Shown here one piece after another: positions 1 through 8,371 of a stretch of DNA of 32,053 nt (within the stretch, counting starts at the first letter, position 1; the number at the start of each line of letters is the position of its first letter). The DNA is from Dactylosporangium aurantiacum (GTDB taxonomy: Bacteria > Actinomycetota > Actinomycetes > Mycobacteriales > Micromonosporaceae): the NCBI RefSeq assembly GCF_000716715.1, contig NZ_JNYJ01000069.1:1-32053 (forward strand). Reading direction: 5' to 3'. Made by a program: the position numbers and the translations under genes. The notes below the pieces were generated by a model. It searched no databases. It was not told where the DNA came from and saw only the letters and a list, made by a program, of their open reading frames with translations.

Positions 1-120
1 GGTGGCGTCGACGGCGGAGCCGGACTCGCCGACGACCTCGATGTCGCCCTCGCGCTCCAGCATCTCGCGCAGGCCGAAGCGGACGACCTCGTGGTCGTCC
101 AGGAGGTACACCCGAATCAT
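1..120 (-). CDS. NarL/DevR-type response regulator, N-terminus only (cut by window edge)
   Basis: The visible 40 codons read MIRVYLLDDHEVVRFGLREM and continue with LEREGDIEVVGESG. This is the start of a receiver domain: a hydrophobic first beta strand followed by the acidic pair D8/D9 that binds magnesium. The DDHEVVRxGL signature is typical of NarL/FixJ-family regulators, including DosR/DevR. The phosphoacceptor aspartate and the DNA-binding domain lie outside the window. The ATG is preceded by a strong ribosome binding site, AAGGAGG, six bases upstream. The gene diverges from the nitrate transporter, and a palindromic operator-like element at 169-184 sits between them, so it may control both. 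That it is the regulator of the stress genes here is inference from position and family. Confidence 0.85.
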   Translation of the reverse strand, partial: MIRVYLLDDHEVVRFGLREMLEREGDIEVVGESGSAVDAT

Positions 121-168
121 CCGATCCTCCTTCGTCGCGGCCCGCGGCGCCCATGGTCCCGGCGGTCC

Positions 169-184
169 GGGTCCAAAGACCCTG
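169..184 (+). promoter_or_regulatory. DosR/DevR-like operator between response regulator and narK
   Basis: GGGTCCAAAGACCCTG contains a perfect inverted repeat, GGGTC-CAAA-GACCC. It resembles the published DosR consensus core GGGACTWWAGTCCC (11 of 14 positions agree when W is read as A). It lies 67 nt before the narK ATG and 48 nt from the divergent response regulator ATG. A CCACGAT element starts 18 nt downstream of the box, and its CGAT is at 205-208. Near-identical boxes with the same spacing occur at 31512-31527 and 31873-31888. Confidence 0.65.
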
Positions 185-251
185 GGGCTGCCTTCTGTCT
201 ACCACGATCCTCGGTGGGACGAGCGCACCAGGTCCGACGGAAGAGATCGCC

Positions 252-1475
252 ATGACCGAGCACACGACATCAGGCAGCCGCCCGGCGGGCGGGCCGCGCC
301 GCGGGACGATGCTGGCGGTCGCCACCGTCGGCTTCGCGGTCAACTTCTGGGCGTGGGCGCTGCTCAGCCCGCTGGCCCCGAAGCTCAAGGACGCGCTGCA
401 GCTCAGCCCGCTGCAGCAGGCGCTGCTGGTGGCGGTGCCGGTGATCGTCGGGTCGCTGGGCCGCATCCCCGTCGGTGCGCTGACCGACCGGTTCGGCGGC
501 CGGGTGATGTTCCCGCTGGTGTCCCTCGCGACGATCGTGCCGGTGCTGTACCTGGGCCTCGCCGGGCAGCACAGCCTGGCCGGACTGCTCGCCGGCGGGT
601 TCTTCCTCGGCATCGGCGGCACCGCGTTCGCCGTCGGTGTCCCGTTCGTCACCGCCTGGTTCCCGCCCGCGAAGCGGGGGCTGGCCGTCGGGATCTTCGG
701 CATGGGCATGGGCGGCACCGCGATCAGCGCGCTCACCACGGTCAAGCTCGTCGGCGCGTACGGCGGCAGGACACCGTTCCTGCTCACCGCCGCCGTGCTC
801 GCGGGATACGCGGTGCTGGCGTGGCTGCTGCTGCGCGACGCGCCCGGGCGCACCGTGCCCGCCGAGCCGCTCGGCCGGCGGCTGGCCGCCACGTTGCGGC
901 TGCGGGTCACGTGGCACGCCTCCGCGCTGTACGCGGTCGCGTTCGGCGGCTACGTCGCGTTCTCCGTGTACCTGCCGGCGTACCTGAAGACGGCCTACGG
1001 CCTGACCCAGGCCGACGCGGCGAACCGGATGGCGGGCTTCGTGCTGCTCGCGGTGCTCATGCGGCCGGTCGGCGGCTGGCTGTCCGACCGGATCCAGCCG
1101 GCCAGGGTGCTCGCCGCGTCCCTGGTCGTCGTCGGCGCCGGCGCCGTCGTCCAGGCGTTCACACCGCCGCTGGCGCCGCTGGGCACGGTGGCGTTCCTGT
1201 CGATGGCCGCGGCGCTCGGCGCCGGCAGCGGCGCGACGTTCGCCCTCGTGGCCCTGCTCGCCCCGGCGAACAAGGTCGGCTCCGTGACGGGTGTCGTCGG
1301 TGCCGCCGGCGGGCTCGGCGGGTTCGTCCCTCCGCTGCTCATGGGCAGCGTCTACGGCCGGTACGGCTCCTACGCCCTGGGCCTCGCGCTGCTCGCGGTC
1401 GTCGCGGCGGCCGCCGTGCTGCTGACCGCGACCGCGGTGCGCAGGTCGGCCCGGGCCGTCGCCGGACCGGCCTGA
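252..1475 (+). CDS. narK: NarK-type nitrate/nitrite transporter (MFS)
   Basis: A 407-residue major facilitator with about twelve hydrophobic segments. The motif GRIPVGALTDRFGGR (first cytoplasmic loop) and the glycine-rich stretch GIFGMGMGGTAISA are characteristic of the NarK/NasA nitrate-nitrite porters. It should import nitrate and/or export nitrite for the adjacent NarGHJI, whose active site faces the cytoplasm. I chose the ATG at 252, with GGAAG upstream, over an in-frame ATG at 153. The earlier start would add 33 polar residues without a ribosome binding site and would run through the operator at 169-184. It is 86 nt upstream of narG. Whether it is a proton symporter or a nitrate/nitrite antiporter cannot be decided by eye. 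Confidence 0.9.
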   Translation: MTEHTTSGSRPAGGPRRGTMLAVATVGFAVNFWAWALLSPLAPKLKDALQLSPLQQALLVAVPVIVGSLGRIPVGALTDRFGGRVMFPLVSLATIVPVLYLGLAGQHSLAGLLAGGFFLGIGGTAFAVGVPFVTAWFPPAKRGLAVGIFGMGMGGTAISALTTVKLVGAYGGRTPFLLTAAVLAGYAVLAWLLLRDAPGRTVPAEPLGRRLAATLRLRVTWHASALYAVAFGGYVAFSVYLPAYLKTAYGLTQADAANRMAGFVLLAVLMRPVGGWLSDRIQPARVLAASLVVVGAGAVVQAFTPPLAPLGTVAFLSMAAALGAGSGATFALVALLAPANKVGSVTGVVGAAGGLGGFVPPLLMGSVYGRYGSYALGLALLAVVAAAAVLLTATAVRRSARAVAGPA

Positions 1476-1561
1476 CCCGGCCGGTTTCCGCGGTTCCGCT
1501 TGCGCCGGTTCCCGCCGCGAACCATGGTGTCCCTAACAGCTCAGAATAGGAAATAGACGAT

Positions 1562-4500
1562 ATGCCAGGATCAGCTGAGCAGGCGGGGCGGGCGTTGCTG
1601 GCCGTGGGCGGGCTCATCCGCCGGGCGGAGGTCTCCGCCGACGGGCGGACCCTGCACCAGATCGGCGGCCGCGACGCCGACGCGTTCTACCGGGACCGCT
1701 GGTCCTACGACAAGGTGGTGCGCTCCACCCACGGCGTCAACTGCACCGGCTCCTGCTCGTGGAAGGTGTACGTCAAGGACGGCATCATCACCTGGGAGCA
1801 GCAGCAGACCGACTATCCCAGCGTCGGGGCGGACCGGCCGGAGTACGAGCCGCGCGGCTGTCCCCGCGGTGCCGCGTTCTCCTGGTACACGTACTCGCCG
1901 ACCCGGGTCCGGTACCCGTACGCGCGGGGCGTGCTGGTCGAGATGTTCCGGGAGGCGAAGGCGCGCCACGGCGGGGACCCCGTCGCCGCGTGGGCCGACA
2001 TCCAGGCCGACCCGGAGCGCCGCCGCCGCTACCAGCGGGCCCGGGGCAAGGGCGGCCTGGTCCGCGTCTCCTGGGACGAGGCGCAGGAGATCGTCGCCGC
2101 CGCCCACGTGCACACGATCGCCGAGCACGGCCCGGACCGCGTCGCCGGCTTCTCGCCGATCCCGGCGATGTCGATGGTGTCGCACGCGACCGGCGCCAGG
2201 TTCCTGTCGCTGATCGGCGGGTCGATGCTGTCGTTCTACGACTGGTACGCCGACCTGCCGGTGGCCTCCCCGCAGATGTTCGGCGACCAGACCGACGTGC
2301 CGGAGTCCGGTGACTGGTGGGACGCCGGGTACCTGATGATGTGGGGCTCCAACGTCCCGGTGACCCGGACCCCGGACGCGCACTGGATGGCCGAGGCCCG
2401 CTACCGCGGCCAGAAGGTCGTCGTGGTGTCGCCGGACTACGCCGACAACGTCAAGTTCGCCGACGAGTGGCTGCCCGCGCAGCCCGGCACCGACGGCGCG
2501 CTCGCCATGGCGATGGGCCACGTCATCCTCAAGGAGTTCTTCGTCGAGCGCACCACCGCGCGCTTCGTCGACTACGTCTCGCGCTACACCGACCTGCCGT
2601 ACCTGGTCGCGCTGGAGCCCGTCGACGGCGGCGGCTACCGCCCCGGCAAGTTCCTGACCGCGGCAGACCTGGGGGAGACCGACGCCGAGGCGGCGTTCCG
2701 CCCCGCCCTGTGGGACAGCGCCGCGGACGCCGTCGCCGTGCCCGGCGGCTCGCTCGGCCACCGGTACAGCGAGGCCGGCGTCGGCCGGTGGAACCTGGAC
2801 CTCGGCGCGATCGTGCCCCGGCTCAGCTGCGCCGGCGGCGACCCGGTCGAGGTGAGCCTGCCGCGCTTCGACGACGACACGCCGCGGCTGACGCGGCGGG
2901 GCGTGCCCACCGCACGGGTCGCCGGCCGGCTCGTCACCACCGTCTACGACCTGCTGCTCGCCCAGTACGGGGTGGCCCGGCCCGGCCTGCCCGGGCAGTG
3001 GCCGGCCGGGTACGACGACGCGGCGGTGCCCTACACCCCGGCGTGGCAGGAGCCGATCACCGGCGTGCCGGCCGCGGCCGTGGCCCGCATCGCCCGCGAG
3101 TTCGCCGACAACGCCGACCGCTCCGGCGGCCGGTCGATGATCCTCATGGGCGCCGGCACCAACCACTGGTTCCACTCCGACACCACGTACCGCGCGATGC
3201 TGGCGTTGACCACGCTCACCGGCTGCCAGGGCGTCAACGGCGGCGGCTGGGCGCATTACGTCGGGCAGGAGAAGTGCCGGCCCGTCACCGGCTGGTCGCA
3301 CCTGGCGTTCGCGCTGGACTGGTCCCGGCCGCCGCGGCAGATGATCGGCACCGCGTACTGGTACCTGCACACCGACCAGTGGCGCTACGACCACTACACC
3401 GCGGACGCGCTCACCTCGCCCCTGGCCAAGGGCGCGTTCGCCGGCCGCCACACCGCCGACCTGCTCGCCCAGTCGGCCCGGCTCGGCTGGATGCCGTCGA
3501 TGCCGACCTTCGACCGCAACCCCCTCGACGTGGCCGACGAGGCCCTCGCCGCCAGCCCCGACGACCCGGCCGGGCACGTCGCGCGGGAACTGGCCGGCGG
3601 CCGGCTCGGGTTCGCCTGCACCGACCCGGACGCGCCGCGCAACTGGCCGCGGGTGCTGACCGTGTGGCGGGCCAACCTGCTGGGCTCCTCGGCGAAGGGC
3701 AACGAGTACTTCCTGCGGCACCTGCTGGGCACCGACGCGTCCCTGCGCGCCGAGGAGGCGCCGCCGGAGCGCCGCCCCAAGGACGTCACCTGGCACGACG
3801 AGGCCCCCGAGGGCAAGCTCGACCTGCTGCTGTCGCTGGACTTCCGGATGACCTCCACCACCCTGTTCTCCGACGTGGTGCTGCCGGCGGCGACCTGGTA
3901 CGAGAAGCACGACCTCAACACCACCGACATGCACCCGTTCATCCACGCGTTCACGCCGGCGATCAGCCCGCCGTGGCAGACCCGCACCGACTTCGACGCC
4001 TTCCACGGCATCGCCCGGGTCTTCTCCGAGCTCGCCGGCCCGCGGCTCGGGGTGCGCAAGGACCTGGTCGCGGCGCCGCTGCAGCACGACACCCCAGACG
4101 CGCTCGCCACCCCCGGCGGGGTCGTGCGGGACTGGAAGACCGGCGAGACCGACCCGGTCCCGGGCCGCACCATGCCGAAGCTCATCGTCGTGGAGCGCGA
4201 CTACGGCGCGGTCGCGGCGAAGCTCGGCTCCCTCGGCCCGCTGCTGGACCGGCTCGGCACCACCACCAAGGCCGTCACCGTCGACGTGACCCCCGAGGTC
4301 GAGCGCCTCAAGCAGATCAACGGCACGGTCACCGGCGGCGTCGCCGACGGCCGGCCCCGCCTCGACACCGACATCCGCGCCTGCGAGGCGATCCTCGCGC
4401 TGTCCGGCACCACCAACGGCCGCGTCGCCACCGCCGGCTTCGAGGCCCTGGAACGCCGCACCGGCCAGCGGCTCGCCGACCTCGCCCGGGAGCACGAGGG

Positions 4501-5230
4501 CAAGCAGATCCGCTTCGCGGACTGCCAGTCGCGGCCGGTACCGGTGATCACCAGCCCCGAATGGTCCGGCAGCGAGCACGGCGGGCGCCGGTACTCCCCG
4601 TTCACCATCAACGTCGAACGGCACAAACCCTGGCACACGCTCACCGGCCGGCAGCACTTCTACCTCGACCACGACTGGATGCAGGAGCTCGGCGAGGAGC
4701 TGCCGGTGTTCCGCCCGCCGCTGGACATGCACAAGCTCTTCGGCGAGCCGCGGCTCGGGCGCAAGGGCGAGCTGGAACTGACCGTGCGCTACCTGACCCC
4801 GCACTCGAAGTGGTCCATCCACTCCGAGTACCAGGACAACCTGATCATGCTGACGCTGTCGCGGGGCGGCCCGACGATGTGGATGAGCGAGGCCGACGCG
4901 GCGAAGATCGGGGTCGCCGACAACGACTGGATCGAAGCGGTCAACCGCAACGGCGTCGTGGTCTGCCGGGCCGTCGTCACGCACAAGATGCCCGAGGGCA
5001 CCGTCTACATGTACCACGCCCAGGAACGCGTCATCGACGTGCCGAAGGCCGAGACCAACGGGCGCCGCGGCGGCATCCACAACTCGCTCACCCGCCTGCT
5101 GATCAAGCCGAGCCACATCATCGGCGGGTACGCGCAGCTGTCGTTCGCCTTCAACTACCTCGGCCCGACCGGCAACCAGCGCGACGAGGTCACCGTCATC
5201 CGCCGGCGGTCACAGGATGTGGAGTACTGA
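1562..5230 (+). CDS. narG: Respiratory nitrate reductase, alpha (catalytic) subunit
   Basis: A 1222-residue molybdopterin enzyme of normal NarG length, reducing nitrate to nitrite at a Mo-bis-MGD centre on the cytoplasmic face. The FS0 cluster ligands are present as H57, C61, C65 and C100 (HGVNCTGSC ... RGCPRGA), the His/Cys pattern specific to NarG. The probable Mo ligand is D227 in SFYDWYADLP, matching the E. coli NarG aspartate. Other family blocks are visible, such as QTDVPESGDWW and WGSNVPVTRTPDAHW. No twin-arginine signal is evident, as expected for a cytoplasm-facing enzyme. The start has AT-rich DNA upstream (CAGAATAGGAAATAGACG), unusual here, which could hold a promoter -10 as well as the ribosome binding site. 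The TGA stop shares its A with the narH ATG. Confidence 0.97.
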   Translation: MPGSAEQAGRALLAVGGLIRRAEVSADGRTLHQIGGRDADAFYRDRWSYDKVVRSTHGVNCTGSCSWKVYVKDGIITWEQQQTDYPSVGADRPEYEPRGCPRGAAFSWYTYSPTRVRYPYARGVLVEMFREAKARHGGDPVAAWADIQADPERRRRYQRARGKGGLVRVSWDEAQEIVAAAHVHTIAEHGPDRVAGFSPIPAMSMVSHATGARFLSLIGGSMLSFYDWYADLPVASPQMFGDQTDVPESGDWWDAGYLMMWGSNVPVTRTPDAHWMAEARYRGQKVVVVSPDYADNVKFADEWLPAQPGTDGALAMAMGHVILKEFFVERTTARFVDYVSRYTDLPYLVALEPVDGGGYRPGKFLTAADLGETDAEAAFRPALWDSAADAVAVPGGSLGHRYSEAGVGRWNLDLGAIVPRLSCAGGDPVEVSLPRFDDDTPRLTRRGVPTARVAGRLVTTVYDLLLAQYGVARPGLPGQWPAGYDDAAVPYTPAWQEPITGVPAAAVARIAREFADNADRSGGRSMILMGAGTNHWFHSDTTYRAMLALTTLTGCQGVNGGGWAHYVGQEKCRPVTGWSHLAFALDWSRPPRQMIGTAYWYLHTDQWRYDHYTADALTSPLAKGAFAGRHTADLLAQSARLGWMPSMPTFDRNPLDVADEALAASPDDPAGHVARELAGGRLGFACTDPDAPRNWPRVLTVWRANLLGSSAKGNEYFLRHLLGTDASLRAEEAPPERRPKDVTWHDEAPEGKLDLLLSLDFRMTSTTLFSDVVLPAATWYEKHDLNTTDMHPFIHAFTPAISPPWQTRTDFDAFHGIARVFSELAGPRLGVRKDLVAAPLQHDTPDALATPGGVVRDWKTGETDPVPGRTMPKLIVVERDYGAVAAKLGSLGPLLDRLGTTTKAVTVDVTPEVERLKQINGTVTGGVADGRPRLDTDIRACEAILALSGTTNGRVATAGFEALERRTGQRLADLAREHEGKQIRFADCQSRPVPVITSPEWSGSEHGGRRYSPFTINVERHKPWHTLTGRQHFYLDHDWMQELGEELPVFRPPLDMHKLFGEPRLGRKGELELTVRYLTPHSKWSIHSEYQDNLIMLTLSRGGPTMWMSEADAAKIGVADNDWIEAVNRNGVVVCRAVVTHKMPEGTVYMYHAQERVIDVPKAETNGRRGGIHNSLTRLLIKPSHIIGGYAQLSFAFNYLGPTGNQRDEVTVIRRRSQDVEY

Positions 5231-6876
5231 TGAGGGTCATGGCGCAGATGTCGATGGTGATGAACCTCGACAAGTGCATCGGATGCCACACCTGCTCGGT
5301 CACCTGCAAGCAGGCATGGACGAACCGGTCCGGGGTCGAGTACGTGTGGTTCAACAACGTCGAGTCCCGCCCCGGGCAGGGCTACCCGCGCACCTACCAG
5401 GACCAGCGGCGCTGGCAGGGCGGCTGGGTGCGCACCCGCACCGGCCGGCTCAAGCCGCGCTCCGGCGGGCGGGTCCGGCGGCTGCTGAGCATCTTCGCCA
5501 ACCCGAAGCTGCCCGCCATGCAGGACTACTACGAACCGTGGACGTACGACTACGAGCACCTGCTCACCGCGCCCGCCGGCACCGACACCCCGGTCGCCCG
5601 GCCCAAGTCGCTGCTCACCGGCCAGGACACGAAGGTCACCTGGTCGGCGAACTGGGACGACTCCCTCGCCGGCGGCAACGAGATCGCCGCCGGCGACCCG
5701 ATCCTGCGGCAGCTGTCGGACCGGGTGCGGCAGGAGTACGAGCAGGCGTTCCTGTTCTTCCTACCGCGCATCTGCGAGCACTGCCTCAACCCGGCCTGCG
5801 CGGCGTCGTGCCCGTCCGGGGCGATCTACAAGCGGGCCGAGGACGGCATCGTCCTGGTCGACCAGGACCGGTGCCGGGGCTGGCGGATGTGCGTCACCGG
5901 CTGCCCCTACAAGAAGGTGTACTTCAACCACCGCACCGGCAAGGCCGAGAAGTGCACGTTCTGCTTCCCGCGCATCGAGCTGGGTCAGCCGACCATCTGC
6001 TCCGAGACGTGCGTCGGCCGGCTGCGGTACCTCGGGCTCATGCTGTACGACGCCGACCGGGTCGGACCGGCCGCCGCGGTGAAGGACGAGCGGGACCTGT
6101 ACGAGGCGCAGAAGTCGGTGTTCCTGGACCCGAACGACCCGCAGGTCGTCGCCGCGGCCCGGGCCGCCGGCATCCCCGAGGACTGGATCACCGCCGCGCA
6201 GCGCTCGCCGGTCTGGGACCTCATCATGCGCTACCAGGTGGCGCTGCCGCTGCACCCGGAGTACCGCACGATGCCGATGGTCTGGTACATCCCGCCGCTG
6301 TCACCGGTCGTCGACGTGCTGCGCGACACCGGCCACGACGGTGAGGACGCCGGCAACCTGTTCGGCGCCGTCGACGCGCTGCGCATCCCGGTGGACTACC
6401 TCGCCGGGCTGTTCACCGCCGGCGACCCGGCCCCGGTCACCGCGGTGCTGCGCCGCCTCGCCGCGATGCGCGCCTACCAGCGGCGGGTCAACCTCGGTGA
6501 GGACCGCGACGAGTCCATCGCCGCCGGCGTCGGCATGACCGGCCGGCAGATGGACGACATGTACCGGCTCCTCGCGATCGCCAAGTACGAGGAGCGCTAC
6601 GTCATCCCGGCCGCGCACCCCGAGCTGCTGGAGGACGCGCACCGCCTGGAACAGCTGGCCACCGAGTGCAGCCTGGACGGCGGGCCGTTCGGCGAGGCGT
6701 CCGGCCCGCCGGCGCCGATCTCCGTGGAGAACTTCCACATGCTGCGCGACCGGCAGACCGCCGACACCACCGCCGCGCCCGACGACAAGCAGACCCGGGT
6801 CAACCTGCTCAACTGGGACGGCAAGGGCCGCCCCGAGGGCCTGTTCCCGCCGAACGGCAACGGTGAGCGGTCATGA
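5230..6876 (+). CDS. narH: Respiratory nitrate reductase, beta (iron-sulfur) subunit
   Basis: A 548-residue ferredoxin-type electron-transfer subunit carrying electrons from NarI haem to NarG. Four cysteine clusters are visible: C16/C19/C22/C26 (CIGCHTCSVTC), a central CEHCLNPACAASCP block, CRGWRMCVTGCPYKK, and CTFC ... CSETCVGR. The tryptophan in CRGW replaces a cysteine, which is the NarH hallmark for the [3Fe-4S] cluster. The ATG at 5230 overlaps the narG stop (TGATG), so translational coupling is likely; a second ATG three codons in (5239) is an alternative. The stop overlaps the narJ ATG (ATGA). The protein ends in a short polar tail. Confidence 0.97.
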   Translation: MRVMAQMSMVMNLDKCIGCHTCSVTCKQAWTNRSGVEYVWFNNVESRPGQGYPRTYQDQRRWQGGWVRTRTGRLKPRSGGRVRRLLSIFANPKLPAMQDYYEPWTYDYEHLLTAPAGTDTPVARPKSLLTGQDTKVTWSANWDDSLAGGNEIAAGDPILRQLSDRVRQEYEQAFLFFLPRICEHCLNPACAASCPSGAIYKRAEDGIVLVDQDRCRGWRMCVTGCPYKKVYFNHRTGKAEKCTFCFPRIELGQPTICSETCVGRLRYLGLMLYDADRVGPAAAVKDERDLYEAQKSVFLDPNDPQVVAAARAAGIPEDWITAAQRSPVWDLIMRYQVALPLHPEYRTMPMVWYIPPLSPVVDVLRDTGHDGEDAGNLFGAVDALRIPVDYLAGLFTAGDPAPVTAVLRRLAAMRAYQRRVNLGEDRDESIAAGVGMTGRQMDDMYRLLAIAKYEERYVIPAAHPELLEDAHRLEQLATECSLDGGPFGEASGPPAPISVENFHMLRDRQTADTTAAPDDKQTRVNLLNWDGKGRPEGLFPPNGNGERS

Positions 6877-7484
6877 CGGAGACTTCCTGGCGGCCGGTCG
6901 CCGCCCGCGCCGCGTCGCTGCTGCTGCGCTACCCCGACCCCGACACCCTCGAGGTGCTGCCGACCCTGCTGCGGGCGCTCGACGCGCTGCCGCCCGCGGT
7001 CGCGGCGCGGCTGCGGCCGGTCGCCGAGCACCGGGCCGGCACCGACCCGGGCCGGCTCGCCGACGAGTACGTGCAGCTGTTCGACTTCCGGCGGCGCTGC
7101 TGCCTGTACCTGACGTACTACACCGCCGGCGACACCCGCCGCCGGGGCGAGGCGCTGGTGCTGTTCACCGCCGGCTACCAGGCGGCCGGTGTGGAGGTCG
7201 TCGGTGAGCTGCCCGACTTCCTGCCCGCGGTGCTCGACCTCGCGGCGGTCCACGACGACGGCTGGCGGCTGCTGCGGGAGAACCGCATCGGCCTCGACCT
7301 GCTCGCCGGCGCCCTCGACGGCACCGTGTACGGCCACGCCGTCGAGGCCGTCCGGGTGATGCTGCCGCCGCCGCAGCCCGGCGACATCGCCGCCGCCGTC
7401 CGGCTCGCGCAGACCGGGCCGCCGGTCGAGCAGGTCGGCCTCGAACCGTTCGGACTTGTCGACACCACCGGAGGACGACGGTGA
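6873..7484 (+). CDS. narJ: Nitrate reductase assembly chaperone
   Basis: A 203-residue, all-helical, acidic protein of the NarJ/TorD chaperone family. It binds apo-NarG and promotes molybdenum cofactor insertion and attachment to NarI; it is not part of the final enzyme. The family block DEYVQLFDFRRRCCLYLTYY, followed by GDTRRRGEAL, matches the NarJ signature region. It sits in the canonical position between narH and narI, overlapping both neighbours (ATGA at the start, GTGA at the end). Confidence 0.95.
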   Translation: MTETSWRPVAARAASLLLRYPDPDTLEVLPTLLRALDALPPAVAARLRPVAEHRAGTDPGRLADEYVQLFDFRRRCCLYLTYYTAGDTRRRGEALVLFTAGYQAAGVEVVGELPDFLPAVLDLAAVHDDGWRLLRENRIGLDLLAGALDGTVYGHAVEAVRVMLPPPQPGDIAAAVRLAQTGPPVEQVGLEPFGLVDTTGGRR

Positions 7485-8227
7485 ACACCGCACTGTGGGT
7501 CGTGTACCCGTACCTGACGATCGCCGTGCTCGTCGGCGGGGTGATCTGGCGCTACCGCTACGACAAGTTCGGCTGGACGACCCGCTCCTCGCAGCTGTAC
7601 GAGTCGGCGGTGCTGCGCTGGGGCAGCCCGCTGTTCCACTTCGGCGTCCTGATGGTCCTCATCGGGCACATCGGCGGGCTGCTGATCCCGAAGTCGTGGA
7701 CCGAGGCCGTCGGCATCACCGAGCACGCCTACCACCTGGCGGCCGTGTTCATCGGCACCGTCGCCGGCCTGTGCACGCTCATCGGCCTGGCGATCCTCAT
7801 CGCCCGGCGCCGGCTGACCGGCCCGGTCTTCGCCGCGACCACGAAGAACGACAAGGCCATGTACGTCGTGCTCTTCGCGGTCATCGCCCTCGGCCTGCTC
7901 GCCACGGTGCGGGCCAACGTCGCCGGCGACGGGTACGACTACCGTGAGACCGTCTCGCCGTGGCTGCGGTCGCTGTTCTACTTCAGCCCCGACCCCGAGC
8001 AGATGGCCGGCGTGCCCCTGGGCTTCAAGGCGCACATCGTGGTGGCGTTCGCGCTGTTCGCGTTCTGGCCGTTCACCCGGCTCGTGCACGCGTTCAGCGC
8101 CCCCGTCGGGTACCTCACCCGGCCGTACGTCGTCTACCGCAGCCGCGACAGCCGCCCCACCCTGCGCCCCAGCCGGCCCGGCTGGGAAGGTCCGCCGAAA
8201 CTGCCCACCGACGCCGGCCGGCGGTAG
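7481..8227 (+). CDS. narI: Respiratory nitrate reductase, gamma (cytochrome b) subunit
   Basis: A 248-residue membrane protein with five predicted helices that oxidises menaquinol and passes electrons through two b haems to NarH. Histidines at positions 53, 63, 185 and 203 (LFHFG, IGHIG, KAHIV, LVHAF) match the four haem ligands of E. coli NarI in order and spacing. It starts with GTG at 7481, overlapping the narJ stop as GTGA, with GGAGG seven bases before. Quinol oxidation on the outer face makes the complex proton-motive. A possible hairpin terminator follows about 50 nt after the stop. Confidence 0.96.
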   Translation: MNTALWVVYPYLTIAVLVGGVIWRYRYDKFGWTTRSSQLYESAVLRWGSPLFHFGVLMVLIGHIGGLLIPKSWTEAVGITEHAYHLAAVFIGTVAGLCTLIGLAILIARRRLTGPVFAATTKNDKAMYVVLFAVIALGLLATVRANVAGDGYDYRETVSPWLRSLFYFSPDPEQMAGVPLGFKAHIVVAFALFAFWPFTRLVHAFSAPVGYLTRPYVVYRSRDSRPTLRPSRPGWEGPPKLPTDAGRR

Positions 8228-8277
8228 CACCCGCCCCGGGCGCGGCAGGACGGCGGAAAGGGGTGTAAAAGCCGCCG

Positions 8278-8296
8278 CCGCGGGCATCACCCGCGG
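8278..8296 (+). terminator. Hairpin after narI
   Basis: CCGCGGG-CATCA-CCCGCGG is a perfect 7-bp stem with a 5-nt loop, 50 nt after the narI stop and about 75 nt before the next start. It has no T-tract, so it may instead be an operator or attenuating structure. The 144-nt gap otherwise shows only GC-rich DNA and GTGTAAAAG at 8262-8270. Confidence 0.4.
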
Positions 8297-8371
8297 ACGT
8301 CCACGACACCGGGCCGCGGCCGCAGCGCTGGCATGTCATCGCGATCGCCGGCGGCCTTCTCGGAGGTTGCC

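Noticed and set aside
153..251. Upstream in-frame extension of narK
   Set aside because: No ribosome binding site, polar non-conserved residues, and it would place the operator at 169-184 inside the coding region.
1519..1533. Operator half-site (GTCCCTAA) upstream of narG
   Set aside because: The right half fits the GGGNCNNNNGNCCC element but the left half has no matching position.
1571..5116. Very long open frame antisense to narG
   Set aside because: The sequence has unmistakable NarG on the other strand. Antisense openness is expected at this GC content, and the translation is Gly/Arg/Val-rich low-complexity sequence with no family motif.
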